Of a stretch of 64,000 nt of DNA, positions 8,482-17,996 are shown one piece after another. The DNA is taken from NCBI GenBank assembly GCA_041862375.1, contig JBGVTE010000109.1:34048-98047 (forward strand), written 5' to 3'. The stretch's first letter is position 1, and every line of letters starts with the position of its first letter. This DNA comes from WVZL01 sp041862375. GTDB taxonomy: Bacteria > Acidobacteriota > Aminicenantia > Aminicenantales > Aminicenantaceae. The notes under the pieces are model-generated. The model was not told the origin of the DNA. It made no database searches and worked only from the letters and a program-made list of their open reading frames with translations. The position numbers were made by a program, and so were the translations under genes.

Positions 8482-8513
8482 GCCCAGAGGATTTTTTCTC
8501 TGGGCATTTTTTT
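8482..8513 (+). terminator. Rho-independent terminator after bactofilin
   Basis: GCCCAGAG pairs perfectly with CTCTGGGC across an 8-nt loop and is followed by an A and seven T residues. It lies 33 nt after the bactofilin stop, the clearest intrinsic terminator in the window. Confidence 0.9.
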
Positions 8514-8727
8514 CACAGCAAATTCTCAGCTTCCTTAACCGCATTAAAAAATATCTCAATACACTTCCTCGCTTTACTTTGGGAGCTTGAACTGTCTTTT
8601 AAAATTCAAGCCTATTACTTAGCTGATGAGCTTAAAGCACGGCCACGACATAAGGTAAATTGTATTCTATTCTCACAATTGTCCTCTCTAAAGGACAGAG
8701 AAATACCGCAGATCAGGTAAGTATAAA

Positions 8728-8743
8728 TGGCACAATACTTGCA
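8728..8743 (+). promoter_or_regulatory. Sigma-54 (RpoN) promoter
   Basis: TGGCAC, five bases, TTGCA: an essentially perfect -24/-12 element located 42 nt before the ATG at 8785. Transcription would need RpoN and an enhancer-binding AAA+ activator; neither is encoded in this window. The rest of the 336-nt gap from 8449 holds only the terminator and no other clear signal. Confidence 0.8.
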
Positions 8744-8784
8744 CTAATTTTTCCTAATCTTCATGAGAAGAAAAGGAGGAAGTA

Positions 8785-9216
8785 ATGAAAAAGATACTTG
8801 TGCTGAGCATGGCAACAACATTAATTATCTTATTGAGCGCGAATTTCGTTCTCGCTTCACCTGATAAGAGTTCTACCCCTACAAGTTTACTGACTTTAGC
8901 TTTTTCTTTTAAACCTGTTAGTTTAGGCTACAAGCATCAACTCTTTGACAATGTGTACGCAGCAGGTAACCTGGAATATCACAGCACAAACACTGACCTC
9001 GAATTCAGAGCTGGAACTGAATATTTAATACCCCGAAAAATACTGATCTTTAGGCTCTACGGCGGAGGAGGAGTACAGTTCTCCAGGAATGAAGGATACC
9101 AGTACCCTTATATTGTGCTAGGAACTAACTTTTTTGGACTATTCTACGAAGTTATTCACCCCATGAAAGGAAATATGGAGCCCAGATACAGGTTTGGAGT
9201 CAATCTCAAATTTTAA
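8785..9216 (+). CDS. Small exported beta-barrel-like outer-membrane protein
   Basis: A 143-residue protein with a classical signal peptide (KKILVLS then a hydrophobic stretch, cleavage near VLA-SP at about residue 25). The mature part alternates polar and aromatic residues in amphipathic strands (LGYKHQLFDNVYAAGNLEY, FRLYGGGGVQFS) and ends in a terminal phenylalanine (NLKF), the BAM-recognition signature. Length suggests a small barrel of about eight strands. No family is recognised. AGGAGG precedes the ATG and a sigma-54 promoter lies upstream, so expression is probably conditional. Confidence 0.65.
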   Translation: MKKILVLSMATTLIILLSANFVLASPDKSSTPTSLLTLAFSFKPVSLGYKHQLFDNVYAAGNLEYHSTNTDLEFRAGTEYLIPRKILIFRLYGGGGVQFSRNEGYQYPYIVLGTNFFGLFYEVIHPMKGNMEPRYRFGVNLKF

Positions 9217-9465
9217 ATCAAAATTCGCTTTCTGCCAGCTTCTGCTCTCAACATTTACATCGCTTATAATTTTTATTTATTTCTTCACCTCCATTAAAAA
9301 TTTCTACCGCGATTCTAATAAAGTCTTATTTATGAAAAATGCATCCTATAAGAAATAAAACAATCAATTGTTGCTAGAGTTTATTACACAGGAAAATTTG
9401 AAGTAAAATGCGAAAAAAGTTATATTTTCCCTCAAAGAGATGTACTATTCACAGAAGTTCAGACA

Positions 9466-10212
9466 ATGACTTACTTTCACTATGCTCTTCTTTTTGGAGT
9501 TGGAACCGCAGCAGGATTTATCAATGTTATGGCAGGTGGAGGGTCCTCCCTAACACTTCCTGCTCTTATTTTTATGGGACTTGGTAGTCCTCTGGCAAAC
9601 GGAACAAACCGCGTAGCTATTTTTATTCAAAATATTTCTGCTATTGCTTCATTCCGCAAGAGTAAATTATACCAATTCAAAACAAGCCTTACATATTCGG
9701 TCTTTACCCTTCCTGGAGCTATAGCCGGCGCACTGGTGGCAGTTAGAGTGAGCGATGTTCTATTCCAGCGGATCCTGGGAGCAGTTCTAATCTTTATTGT
9801 TTTTTCCATGTTCTTTTCTCGATCCTACAAGGCACAGCACAAAACCCAGGAAGAACGGATAAATTGGCTTATATATCCAGTATTATTGAGCATAGGCTTT
9901 TACGGAGGGTTTCTCCAAGTGGGCGTGGGATTCATGTTCATGGCCGCTCTGTATCACTTGTCAAAACTTGATCTGGTCTTAGTGAATATGCACAAGGTTT
10001 TCATTATTCTTATTTACACTATACCAGCCTTGCTCATTTTTTTGATTACAGGAAATGTAAACTGGAAATTAGGGCTCATTCTTGCTGCGGGTAACGCTAT
10101 TGGCGGTTGGTGGGGAGCCCACGTAACAGTCAGAGGCGGTGAAAAAATAGTCCGCATCATACTCGCCATAGCAATAACCATCATGGCCTTCAAGCTGTTC
10201 GATCTCTATTAA
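9466..10212 (+). CDS. TSUP family (TauE/SafE) membrane transporter
   Basis: Inner-membrane permease of the sulfite exporter TauE/SafE (DUF81) family, 248 residues with about eight hydrophobic segments. Two characteristic half-repeats are seen: GTAAGFINVMAGGGSSLTLPAL near residues 14-35 and SIGFYGGFLQVGVGFMFMAAL near 144-164. Members export or import sulfite, sulfoacetate or other organosulfur anions. There is no neighbouring sulfur gene to name the substrate. The upstream 249-nt gap shows nothing definite, and the downstream gene is convergent. Confidence 0.88.
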   Translation: MTYFHYALLFGVGTAAGFINVMAGGGSSLTLPALIFMGLGSPLANGTNRVAIFIQNISAIASFRKSKLYQFKTSLTYSVFTLPGAIAGALVAVRVSDVLFQRILGAVLIFIVFSMFFSRSYKAQHKTQEERINWLIYPVLLSIGFYGGFLQVGVGFMFMAALYHLSKLDLVLVNMHKVFIILIYTIPALLIFLITGNVNWKLGLILAAGNAIGGWWGAHVTVRGGEKIVRIILAIAITIMAFKLFDLY

Positions 10213-10275
10213 ATATTCTCTGGCTGGCATCATGGACATCACAAAGCTTCATTGTGGCTTATGTTTTAAATCCGA

Positions 10276-12309
10276 TTAAAACATGTAAGCTATTTTCATA
10301 AATAATGTATTACCCTGTGTTCCCTTTTCCCCAAATCTGGCTGTTCCTCTCTGGTATGCAAGTTGAATAGATCCAAAAGGAGGCTGGAATCGATAGACAA
10401 ACAATACTTGAATATTCTTTTTATCGATAGCTGAGTTTAGCTGGTAAAAGACTTTCAAAAAGAGGTCATTTGTAAAATAATTTGTGGCACGAATCACATG
10501 AATCCACGTGCTTTCACTTTCCGGATCAGGATCATACATCAGCCGAACCAAAGCATACTGGAATGAAAAATCCTGGGTTATCTTGTAGTTTAAATTCCCC
10601 TCGATAAGTTTAAAATTTAAATCATAGTTTCTTCCAAAACCATAGGATATTCCTGCCGATTGCCATTCTCTGGTGTTATAACCCAGTTCAAATTCTGTTT
10701 GATGATTGCGAAATTTCTTTTCATAAAGCTTGTATTCTTGATGGTGTTCTACCTCTATTGAAATTTTATTCTGGAAATCAAACGTAATTCCTTCATCTAT
10801 TTTCCAGCTCCGTAAAGTACCATCCAATCCCCAATAAATATTATAGTTGGAGTCATACTCGATTCGATCAAAACCCCCTTTTTTAAACCAGAAACTCTTA
10901 TTTACAGCCGAATCCAACTCTCTCTGGTTGTCATCTCTGATAAATCCCACTTGATTGGCATTGTCACCGAAATTTCGTCCCAATTGAGTATAACGGAGAT
11001 GGATATGAAATGTGGAGGAATCATAGCTCGGACGGAGGAAAAAGGCTATGTTATCCTTATCATAATCTCCGTAACTAATGGCAAATTGACCTGTAAATTT
11101 AAAAGTATTGGTGAAGTAAAGAGAGGTATCGATTCCCACTGCTCCTATGTTTTTCCCTTCAATTAACTTATTGGCAGTCAGAAACCCGATTGTTGAAGAT
11201 TTCATGATATCTTTTTTGAGACGAAAGACTGTAAAATTTGCTGAATTTTCATCGCTAGACTCATCTCTCTTAGTCTGCACACTTAATCCTGAAAATTCAT
11301 AAGGCCCTGATTTTCCATAGAGCTTGAGTCCCCCGTAAATATCTGAAATTCTACGGGAGTAAAATAACCTGATTCGCTGCTGATAAATCTCTGCCCCTTC
11401 CAAGAAGAAATTTCTCTTCTCAGAAAGACTAAGTTCAAAGCGCGTAAGATTAATCTGCTCCTGGTCAGCTTCCACTGTGGCAAAATCAGGATTAACGGTA
11501 AGATTGCCCGAGACCATCTGACTGAAAGCATAGCGAGAATCAATTCCTGCTTCTAACTCTGATCTCTCCCCTTCTTCAAGCTTTGAAATAATATGAGGAA
11601 TAATTTGGAGGTTTTTCCTCGATTTTCTAAGATCAAGCTCCTTTAACACGCCATATTGAGAAACTTTTTGGGGAGATTCAAGGGGGCCTGCCCAAAAGCT
11701 TTTTTCAAGCATTCGAGGAATGGTTCGCCCTAGATTAAGTCCCCAGGTTTTATTCTTTCCAGGTTTATACTTTATGCTGTTAAGATTAATGACAATCTCT
11801 GCGCTCCAGCCAAAATCAGTTTTCTGACCAGCCGATTTCCAGATACCATCCCAGGTGGTTTCTCTCGTCCGCCCATTCTCCGTTATCCGCCCATCAAGCT
11901 GAGTCCCCAACATGTTAGTCACGAAGAAATAGCAGTTTCTTCTATCGTGAAAAGTATCAAGAAATAGAGAGACAGAATCATCATCATCTAACTCCTCATC
12001 TCTTTTGGTTATCCTGGCTGCAATCTGCCCTGGTTGTGGATCGTGACAGAGTAATCCAATATACATAAAATTATCATCATAAAGAATTCTAACTTCAGTT
12101 ATGAGTGAAGCTGATTTTCCTCTTTCTGGCTCAAACTGAATAAAATCACTTATTACTTCAGTATTCTGCCATATAGGTTCGACTAAAGAACCATCCACAG
12201 TAATGGATTCAGTAATTTTTAAAGCAGAAGCTTCTCTGAGCTGGTCCTCTCCAAAAACTAAAAAGAAGGATAAGGAAAAAATCAGTAATGCTAACACTGA
12301 TTTTTTCAC
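10276..12309 (-). CDS. DUF5916 outer-membrane protein with CBM9-like N-domain
   Basis: A 677-residue exported protein. A signal peptide (KKSVLALLIFSLSFFLVFG) is followed by a carbohydrate-binding family 9-like beta-sandwich of about 170 residues (ITVDGSLVEPIWQ, ILYDDNFMYIGLLCHD). The rest is a long beta-rich region with alternating aromatic residues ending in a terminal phenylalanine (AYMF), consistent with an outer-membrane barrel. This matches DUF5916 proteins, common in Bacteroidota, Acidobacteriota and candidate phyla. A role in glycan or cell-surface polymer binding is likely but unproven. It is a single-gene unit convergent with the TSUP transporter. Confidence 0.85.
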   Translation of the reverse strand: MKKSVLALLIFSLSFFLVFGEDQLREASALKITESITVDGSLVEPIWQNTEVISDFIQFEPERGKSASLITEVRILYDDNFMYIGLLCHDPQPGQIAARITKRDEELDDDDSVSLFLDTFHDRRNCYFFVTNMLGTQLDGRITENGRTRETTWDGIWKSAGQKTDFGWSAEIVINLNSIKYKPGKNKTWGLNLGRTIPRMLEKSFWAGPLESPQKVSQYGVLKELDLRKSRKNLQIIPHIISKLEEGERSELEAGIDSRYAFSQMVSGNLTVNPDFATVEADQEQINLTRFELSLSEKRNFFLEGAEIYQQRIRLFYSRRISDIYGGLKLYGKSGPYEFSGLSVQTKRDESSDENSANFTVFRLKKDIMKSSTIGFLTANKLIEGKNIGAVGIDTSLYFTNTFKFTGQFAISYGDYDKDNIAFFLRPSYDSSTFHIHLRYTQLGRNFGDNANQVGFIRDDNQRELDSAVNKSFWFKKGGFDRIEYDSNYNIYWGLDGTLRSWKIDEGITFDFQNKISIEVEHHQEYKLYEKKFRNHQTEFELGYNTREWQSAGISYGFGRNYDLNFKLIEGNLNYKITQDFSFQYALVRLMYDPDPESESTWIHVIRATNYFTNDLFLKVFYQLNSAIDKKNIQVLFVYRFQPPFGSIQLAYQRGTARFGEKGTQGNTLFMKIAYMF

Positions 12310-12662
12310 TTACCTATTCTCTTTGCTATGCTATCTTTACCGTCTTGACGAATTACTGAATGAGCTGCTTTACCCTTTTTTTTTCGCCGAAGGTGATTTG
12401 ATTAGCAAAAATGATTGAAAATTTCTTCTCTTTAACAAATACTAAGACAAAAGATTAAACTATTTCACATCGCAAAAATCAAGCTTAATTAATTTCAGGG
12501 GAAAAAGTGAGGATTGTTCTCTTTTTTTAAAATGGGAAGGGCTCTCTTTTCTACTATTTTTTTAATAATCGTTCTGCTCAAAAACCGATACACCAAAATC
12601 TATGCAGAAAAATTGTTTAGATTCACAGAGAGGCTGATGATAAAAAATTGCGATAGAGCGAT
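12310..12662. other. 353-nt gap with no gene
   Basis: AT-rich intergenic DNA between the DUF5916 start and the end of the DUF4097 gene. Reading frames here lack ribosome-binding sites and family features. No convincing promoter or terminator was recognised, though the DUF5916 promoter must lie in it. Confidence 0.5.
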
Positions 12663-13478
12663 CTATTTAATTACTTTTCCTTTTACATTTTTTATCTTAA
12701 CACTTCCAGTTCCATCTCTCTTTATGATGACATCCTTATCTACTCCATCGATATTTATTGAGCCTGACCCATCACTGACAACAACTTCACCGTGAATATC
12801 AAACAAGTACATTGAGCCGGAGCTATCATCAATTGAGACATCACCAGCAATTTCCCTCGCATTGATTTTTCCTGAACCATCCTCGATTTCAACATTTCCA
12901 GCAACATTCTGGAGTTCAATTTCTCCTGAACCATCCTCGATTTCAACATTTCCTGTTATATCTTCTATACTTAATCCGCCGGAACCATCGTCTATTACAA
13001 TCTCTCCCTCGACATCCTCGATGCTCATCGATCCAGAACCATCATCAACATCAATATTTCCATTAATGTTTTCAATGCTTATCGATCCAGAGCCATCATC
13101 AATATCTAACGGCATATTTTTCGGTACATCTACAGTCACATTGATAACCCGCTGCCTGAAGGAAAACAAAGAGTGAAACGGCTTTATTTTACTTACTAAA
13201 ACCGCTCTATTTCCCCTCTTGTCCAGAAAGAGCTCAATGTATTTCTTGATAAAATCTTTTGCTTTTTTTTCACTCTTTCCTTTTACTATGATCTCTGCTT
13301 CCACCCTAATCTCATTAAGAGCCTCGTTGCCGCGAACTTTTAAAAATCCAGCTCCACAATCAATCTCCAGTTTTTTAATCCCATCTGCTGGTAAATTCAG
13401 TGTTTTCACTTCCTGAAAAGAATAGGCAAATGTAGCAGATAAAAATAATACTGCAAATAGAAAAACTCTCAATCGCAT
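12663..13478 (-). CDS. Exported DUF4097-type beta-repeat protein
   Basis: A 271-residue protein with a signal peptide (MRLRVFLFAVLFLSATFAYS). An approximately 100-residue region related to the DUF4097/DUF2807 adhesin-like family follows, then eight near-perfect 18-residue repeats at residues 125-269. The unit is xIxDGSGxxxIxxIxGxV, predicting a right-handed beta-helix like an extended bactofilin or head-domain coil. ATG 13478 is chosen because AAGGAGGAAGCG lies directly upstream and a signal peptide begins there; longer readings add a tail without signal character. The location is probably periplasm or surface. The function is unknown. Confidence 0.8.
   Translation of the reverse strand: MRLRVFLFAVLFLSATFAYSFQEVKTLNLPADGIKKLEIDCGAGFLKVRGNEALNEIRVEAEIIVKGKSEKKAKDFIKKYIELFLDKRGNRAVLVSKIKPFHSLFSFRQRVINVTVDVPKNMPLDIDDGSGSISIENINGNIDVDDGSGSMSIEDVEGEIVIDDGSGGLSIEDITGNVEIEDGSGEIELQNVAGNVEIEDGSGKINAREIAGDVSIDDSSGSMYLFDIHGEVVVSDGSGSINIDGVDKDVIIKRDGTGSVKIKNVKGKVIK
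12672..13106 (-). repeat. Eight coding repeats of 54 bp
   Basis: Tandem 54-bp units (18 codons, the last 19) inside the DUF4097-type gene. Two adjacent copies share an identical 29-nt segment (12871-12899 and 12925-12953), showing recent duplication or gene conversion. The repeats lie in frame and vary mostly at codon third positions elsewhere. Confidence 0.85.
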
Positions 13479-13576
13479 CGCTTCCTCCTTACTACTTTTT
13501 ATACACTTTATAGTAATGTACGAAATCAACCTTGAAATAGTTTCATTTGAAGACAAATAATATTGAGACAATTGTT

Positions 13577-16500
13577 TTATTCAAAAGTGGATAATTGTCT
13601 TCTTGCGCCTTTATGATTGATATTCAGCTCGAGTGCTTTTTCAAATTCTGCCCTGGCTTCTTTCTGCTTACCTTTACCAAGATAGCCTAGACCCAAAAGG
13701 TAGTGGGCATTAGCCCTACTTTTTATCGCAGACTGTTTCTCACCAAATTTCGTAAAAAAATCCACTACTGGAGTAGTTTTTAGACTTTGCCTTGCGAATT
13801 CAATCAAGCCTTCGAACATTTGCTCAGCTCTATCTTCCCACTCCAAATTTCGAAAAGACAGACCTTGATAGTAGCAAATATCTGACCAGGTGCTCTTTGA
13901 AGCCACTGATTTTTCGTAGCAATCTCTGGCCTTATCGGCTTCACCTAAAGCCTCGTATCCAGTTCCGATAAAATAATAAACTTGAGCAGCTCTTCCGCCA
14001 TGATATGGCTTTCCTACTTCCAAATTCCTTGGGTATTCGAGTGCTGCTTCATAATCTTTCAGGGCTTTCATGTACTCTTTGGACTTGAAATATTCTTGGC
14101 CTCTGAATAGACGTGCATCAATGTAAATATTATGAATTTTCCCTCCTCCTTCCCAAACATGAAAATGGTGAGCTTTGAGCAACTCAATAGCCTTATCATA
14201 GTCTTCCACCTGAACTAAGAGCGCAATTTCTCGAGAAAGGGAATCATCTCGCTGGAGAACTACTTCATGATTCTTTTCCAAAAGTTCAAGTCTTCTTTGA
14301 GCGGATATTCCGCCAGCTTCATAAATAAGATCTAATTCATAGAAGAGTTTTGGATCTTTCTTGTTCCATTCTACTGCCTGTTCCAAGCTGGCAATTGCTT
14401 TCGGGACATCATTTTCAATCTGAGCGTATGCCAATCCAAGATTCCGGTGGACTATTGAAAAGGTACTATCCAAATTTCTCGACTTTTCCCATTCCCTTAC
14501 AGCAATTTCAGGCTGGATATCGAAAAGAATATTGCCAAGGTAATACGGAGCACGGGCATCGTTAGGATTGAACTTCTCAGCGCACCGAAGCACATCTACA
14601 GACTCCAAGCGGAAAGGAAAGCAATAATCAGGAGGCATCTCGCTTGCATGCTTATAGAATTCCAAAGCTTTCTTTTCATCTCCTTTTCTCTCCCAAATGT
14701 TACCCAACCAATAGAAAAGCAGTGGATGAGTGTTTGATTCTTCCCCATCTGAACAGATGAGCCTTGTAAGGATATCGATTGCCTCATCCCAAAATCCGCA
14801 GTTACTGTAATCACTGGCTAATTCAAGATAAGACTGGACTGAATCTCTCATCCTGGCTTTTAACACATTCATCTCTTCCCGAGCCTCTTTCTTCAATCCC
14901 ATCTCAGACTTTACAAGATAAAGTTCATTTCCTGCCCAGAAATCCAGAATATCAGCGGCTAAAACACTCAAAGCCATCTTTTTTGCCTCTTTATACCGTC
15001 CCAATCTTCTGAGCACAGCAGCCTTTAAATTTAAAGCCTTTGTGTTAAGAGAGTTTGTTAAAAGGGAGCAATCAATACAGCCCAGGGCGTCTAAAAAATT
15101 TCCTTTCTTACAGGCTAGTTCTGCCAGAGAATAGTAGCTGGAAGAATGCCATGCATGACTCCATGTCGCTTTATAAAAGGCATCGCAGGCAGCCTCATCC
15201 TTCCCTTGAGCCTTCAATACCACTCCTAAATAGTACAAGGCTTCTCCATTTTTAGGACTGGTATGGTTTTTAGTTAATCGCTTCAAAGCTCGATAAAATC
15301 TTTCTTCTGCCTGTTTGAATAATCCACGCTTAGCCAAAAGGATACCGAAGGCAGTGTTTACCCTGGAATCACCAGGATCTCTTCTCAGGGCTTCTTCATA
15401 ATAAGGATATGGCTCTACGGCTGGATTGTAAAACTGCTCCAGCCTCATCCCTATGAGATAGAGCTCCTCGACTGTCTTCACTTCTTCAGGAGGAGGAGGA
15501 AGCTTCACGGCTTCTGGCATGAGCTCACCTGGTTTTTTACCTGGCCTGTAAGATATGAGTTCTTTATTTGCCTGTGACAACAACGAAATAACAATGTCCT
15601 CATTTTTGATACCTGCTGGAATGTCTATTACTTTCCAGAATGGTCTCTCTGGGCTTATCTCTATCTTCTGTTCAAAAAGCACTCTTCCCTCAGATTTTAA
15701 CCTTACTCCTGCATTTTTATATTCTGAGGTTGTATTCAATCCAATATTAACTTTATTTTCTCTGGTTACATCTAAATTAAGCGAAGCCTCAAGATTAGCC
15801 ATTTTTACACCTTTTATTTGACGGAGAGGATACCAGTAGTGCTTAAAGGTTTTAACTTCATAGGGTTGAATCCAGCTGTAATCAGGTTGATTATCAGAAT
15901 AGGCTCCAACCATGAGCTCAAGATAGGGACCATCTCTGTCAGTGAGAATTTTTTCCCACATCTGACCTTTAGCGTTAGTTCCCCATGTCCAAAATTTTTT
16001 GCCAGGCATAATATGGTGGTTTGCCACATGAACCACTCCTGCTTCTTTTCCATGGTCATATCCTGCCAAAAAATCTTCTCTGTAGTTCCAGGCAAAGAAT
16101 GATGTTGGCGCCGGATGATTCTTCCACCAGCTAACATCTACTCCCCTTGTATAATCGACTCTATTAAAAACTTCACGGGAAATTGGCCAGTGGGAAAACT
16201 GGTTTTTTCCGTGGTAAGTTGCATACTCTGTACTCGGGGGAAAAATTACTTTGTAGCTCAAGTTTGCGTGAACAGCAACATTAGCCCAGTATAAAAAAGA
16301 ATGAGCGAAAGGTGTCCGATTAATAAGTTTCACCGTTGCTTCAATATAGGATTTTCCGGGATAAAGAGTTAAACCTATTATCCATTTCATTCGATGGCGC
16401 AGCTCTATCTCCCCTACCCATATAGTTTTACTACCATCCGGATTTTCAGTCAGCTCATAATCAACCTCTATAAATCCCGTGGCTCTATGGTGATGAGGAA

Positions 16501-17086
16501 AATTCCACTCAACACCCCCAGAAATCCAGGCTCCAAGCATGCCTATAAGGGCTGGCTTTATGACATGCTGGCGATAAAAAAAGTAATAATTGTTTGTTTT
16601 ATCGAGCGCATAAAAAATTCTTCCACCAATTTCAGGAAGAACACAGAGCTTCACATATTCATTTTCTAGATAGACCGCCCTGTACTCTTTATTCTCTCGA
16701 ATATCAGTAAGCTTATCCAATAAAGGATATGGATAAACGGGTCCTTTGGCTCCCTGATAAGCCCTTCCAGTATAGAAAACAGGATTTGATTCAGGAGCAT
16801 CCACTCGGTAGGTAGGAATTACCAGTTGTTCTTCCCACATACTAACAGCCGATTCTCCATAAACTGAGGCTATAGATGTATTGAGAAGGAGAACTACAGT
16901 CCACAAAATTACTATACAAAGGCCTTTATTACTTGTAATTACATTCCACACCTCTCTAATTCCGCTCGAGGGTTTTAAACAGTCAGCCACCTTCTTTACA
17001 TTTGTCCTAATACTATCAGAGAGAGGCCACTCGGGATCTGCACCCTTTGACTTTGATTCCCCAGGCTGAAATAAATACAAATTCAT
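13577..17086 (-). CDS. DUF5107 domain protein with C-terminal TPR array
   Basis: A very large protein (about 1169 residues). After a charged N-terminal tail, a single hydrophobic segment (LCIVILWTVVLLLNTSIASVYG, around residues 57-78) acts as an uncleaved signal or anchor. A DUF5107 beta-sandwich (about residues 90-460) with LPEIGGRIFYALDK, GGVEWNFPHHHRATGF and an aldose-epimerase-like fold follows. From about 545 to the end there are at least ten TPR-like helical pairs (for example AREEFEKALELNINHKGARR). DUF5107-TPR proteins occur near polysaccharide utilisation genes and probably bind a sugar at the surface, while the TPRs mediate assembly. ATG 17086 is preferred because AGGAGG lies 8 nt upstream; the ATG at 17092 would be only 2 nt from it. 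Confidence 0.82.
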   Translation of the reverse strand: MNLYLFQPGESKSKGADPEWPLSDSIRTNVKKVADCLKPSSGIREVWNVITSNKGLCIVILWTVVLLLNTSIASVYGESAVSMWEEQLVIPTYRVDAPESNPVFYTGRAYQGAKGPVYPYPLLDKLTDIRENKEYRAVYLENEYVKLCVLPEIGGRIFYALDKTNNYYFFYRQHVIKPALIGMLGAWISGGVEWNFPHHHRATGFIEVDYELTENPDGSKTIWVGEIELRHRMKWIIGLTLYPGKSYIEATVKLINRTPFAHSFLYWANVAVHANLSYKVIFPPSTEYATYHGKNQFSHWPISREVFNRVDYTRGVDVSWWKNHPAPTSFFAWNYREDFLAGYDHGKEAGVVHVANHHIMPGKKFWTWGTNAKGQMWEKILTDRDGPYLELMVGAYSDNQPDYSWIQPYEVKTFKHYWYPLRQIKGVKMANLEASLNLDVTRENKVNIGLNTTSEYKNAGVRLKSEGRVLFEQKIEISPERPFWKVIDIPAGIKNEDIVISLLSQANKELISYRPGKKPGELMPEAVKLPPPPEEVKTVEELYLIGMRLEQFYNPAVEPYPYYEEALRRDPGDSRVNTAFGILLAKRGLFKQAEERFYRALKRLTKNHTSPKNGEALYYLGVVLKAQGKDEAACDAFYKATWSHAWHSSSYYSLAELACKKGNFLDALGCIDCSLLTNSLNTKALNLKAAVLRRLGRYKEAKKMALSVLAADILDFWAGNELYLVKSEMGLKKEAREEMNVLKARMRDSVQSYLELASDYSNCGFWDEAIDILTRLICSDGEESNTHPLLFYWLGNIWERKGDEKKALEFYKHASEMPPDYCFPFRLESVDVLRCAEKFNPNDARAPYYLGNILFDIQPEIAVREWEKSRNLDSTFSIVHRNLGLAYAQIENDVPKAIASLEQAVEWNKKDPKLFYELDLIYEAGGISAQRRLELLEKNHEVVLQRDDSLSREIALLVQVEDYDKAIELLKAHHFHVWEGGGKIHNIYIDARLFRGQEYFKSKEYMKALKDYEAALEYPRNLEVGKPYHGGRAAQVYYFIGTGYEALGEADKARDCYEKSVASKSTWSDICYYQGLSFRNLEWEDRAEQMFEGLIEFARQSLKTTPVVDFFTKFGEKQSAIKSRANAHYLLGLGYLGKGKQKEARAEFEKALELNINHKGARRQLSTFE

Positions 17087-17162
17087 TTCCATTACCTCCT
17101 TAACTGCTCATAATATTGTGCGTATAAAGTAAATTTAATACAAACAGTTTTTTTCTGAGCTC

Positions 17163-17966
17163 ATGCCATTTTTGACAATGAAGCACAAAAATACTATGTT
17201 AAATTTGATGAATGAGGACTATCCTTCATTTTTAACTCCTGAAAGTAAATCTTTTGATCCTATTAAATTAACCCTGAAAACCAAGGAAATCGTTAGCAAG
17301 GGAAACTTAAGAAAATACACAGACTTCTACTGTGTTGGTGTCTATGGGGGGATATCCACTGGTTATACGGTCGGATGTTCTCTGAGATGCATATTCTGCT
17401 GGGTAAACTGGTCAAGAGATTTTCCTCATAAGGCAGGCAAACTTTTCACTCCTGAGCAAGTTTTTTATAGTCTAACAAATAACGCCAGGAGAAAAGGAAT
17501 CAAAAAACTGAGAATATCTGGAGGAGAACCTACGCTCTCTGATGAGCACCTCATCTCAGTTCTCGAGTTAATAAGCAAGACTGACTTTCTATTCATTCTT
17601 GAAACTAATGGTCTGCTTTTAGGAAAAGATCCTGAGTTAGTGAATAACTTGAAACAATACAAGAACATACACATCCGAGTCTCTCTAAAAGCAGGAACTC
17701 CTGAAGGATTTGAAAAGAGGACTGGAGGGATAGGAGAATTTTCTGAACTACCATTTCAAGCTATAAAATACTTAAAACGAGAGGGAATAAGCTTTCATGT
17801 TGCAGCCATGACTGATTCACGTCTGATGCCTCGAGATGAAAGGTTAGAGATGTTACATAAGCTTGAACAGATCGGCTATCAAGATTTTCTTGAAGAGGAG
17901 CATTGTGACTTTTATTCAAGTTCAGTTAAAAGGCTTGAAAAGGCAGGATTCAAGTTGTGGAAATAA
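17163..17966 (+). CDS. Radical SAM protein of unknown substrate
   Basis: A radical S-adenosylmethionine enzyme of up to 267 residues. The cluster motif CSLRCIFC (CxxxCxxC) lies near residue 74, followed by LRISGGEPTLS (the SAM-binding GGEP motif) near 120 and the ETNG strand. It ends with LEEEHCDFYSSSVKRLEKAGF and lacks a second Fe-S (SPASM) domain. The gene is followed 30 nt later by AmrS, another radical SAM protein of the activase type, so they are likely cotranscribed. No ribosome-binding site favours the first ATG. A promoter-like TTGACA-17-TATGTT at 17172-17200 overlaps the beginning, so ATG 17208 could be the true start. Function unknown. Confidence 0.8.
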   Translation: MPFLTMKHKNTMLNLMNEDYPSFLTPESKSFDPIKLTLKTKEIVSKGNLRKYTDFYCVGVYGGISTGYTVGCSLRCIFCWVNWSRDFPHKAGKLFTPEQVFYSLTNNARRKGIKKLRISGGEPTLSDEHLISVLELISKTDFLFILETNGLLLGKDPELVNNLKQYKNIHIRVSLKAGTPEGFEKRTGGIGEFSELPFQAIKYLKREGISFHVAAMTDSRLMPRDERLEMLHKLEQIGYQDFLEEEHCDFYSSSVKRLEKAGFKLWK

Positions 17967-17996
17967 TACTTTCTTGCCTTCATAACTGCCATTATT

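Noticed and set aside
12672..13106. CRISPR-like direct repeats
   Set aside because: Repeats are in frame with a secreted beta-repeat protein, contiguous without unique spacers, and translate to an 18-residue unit.
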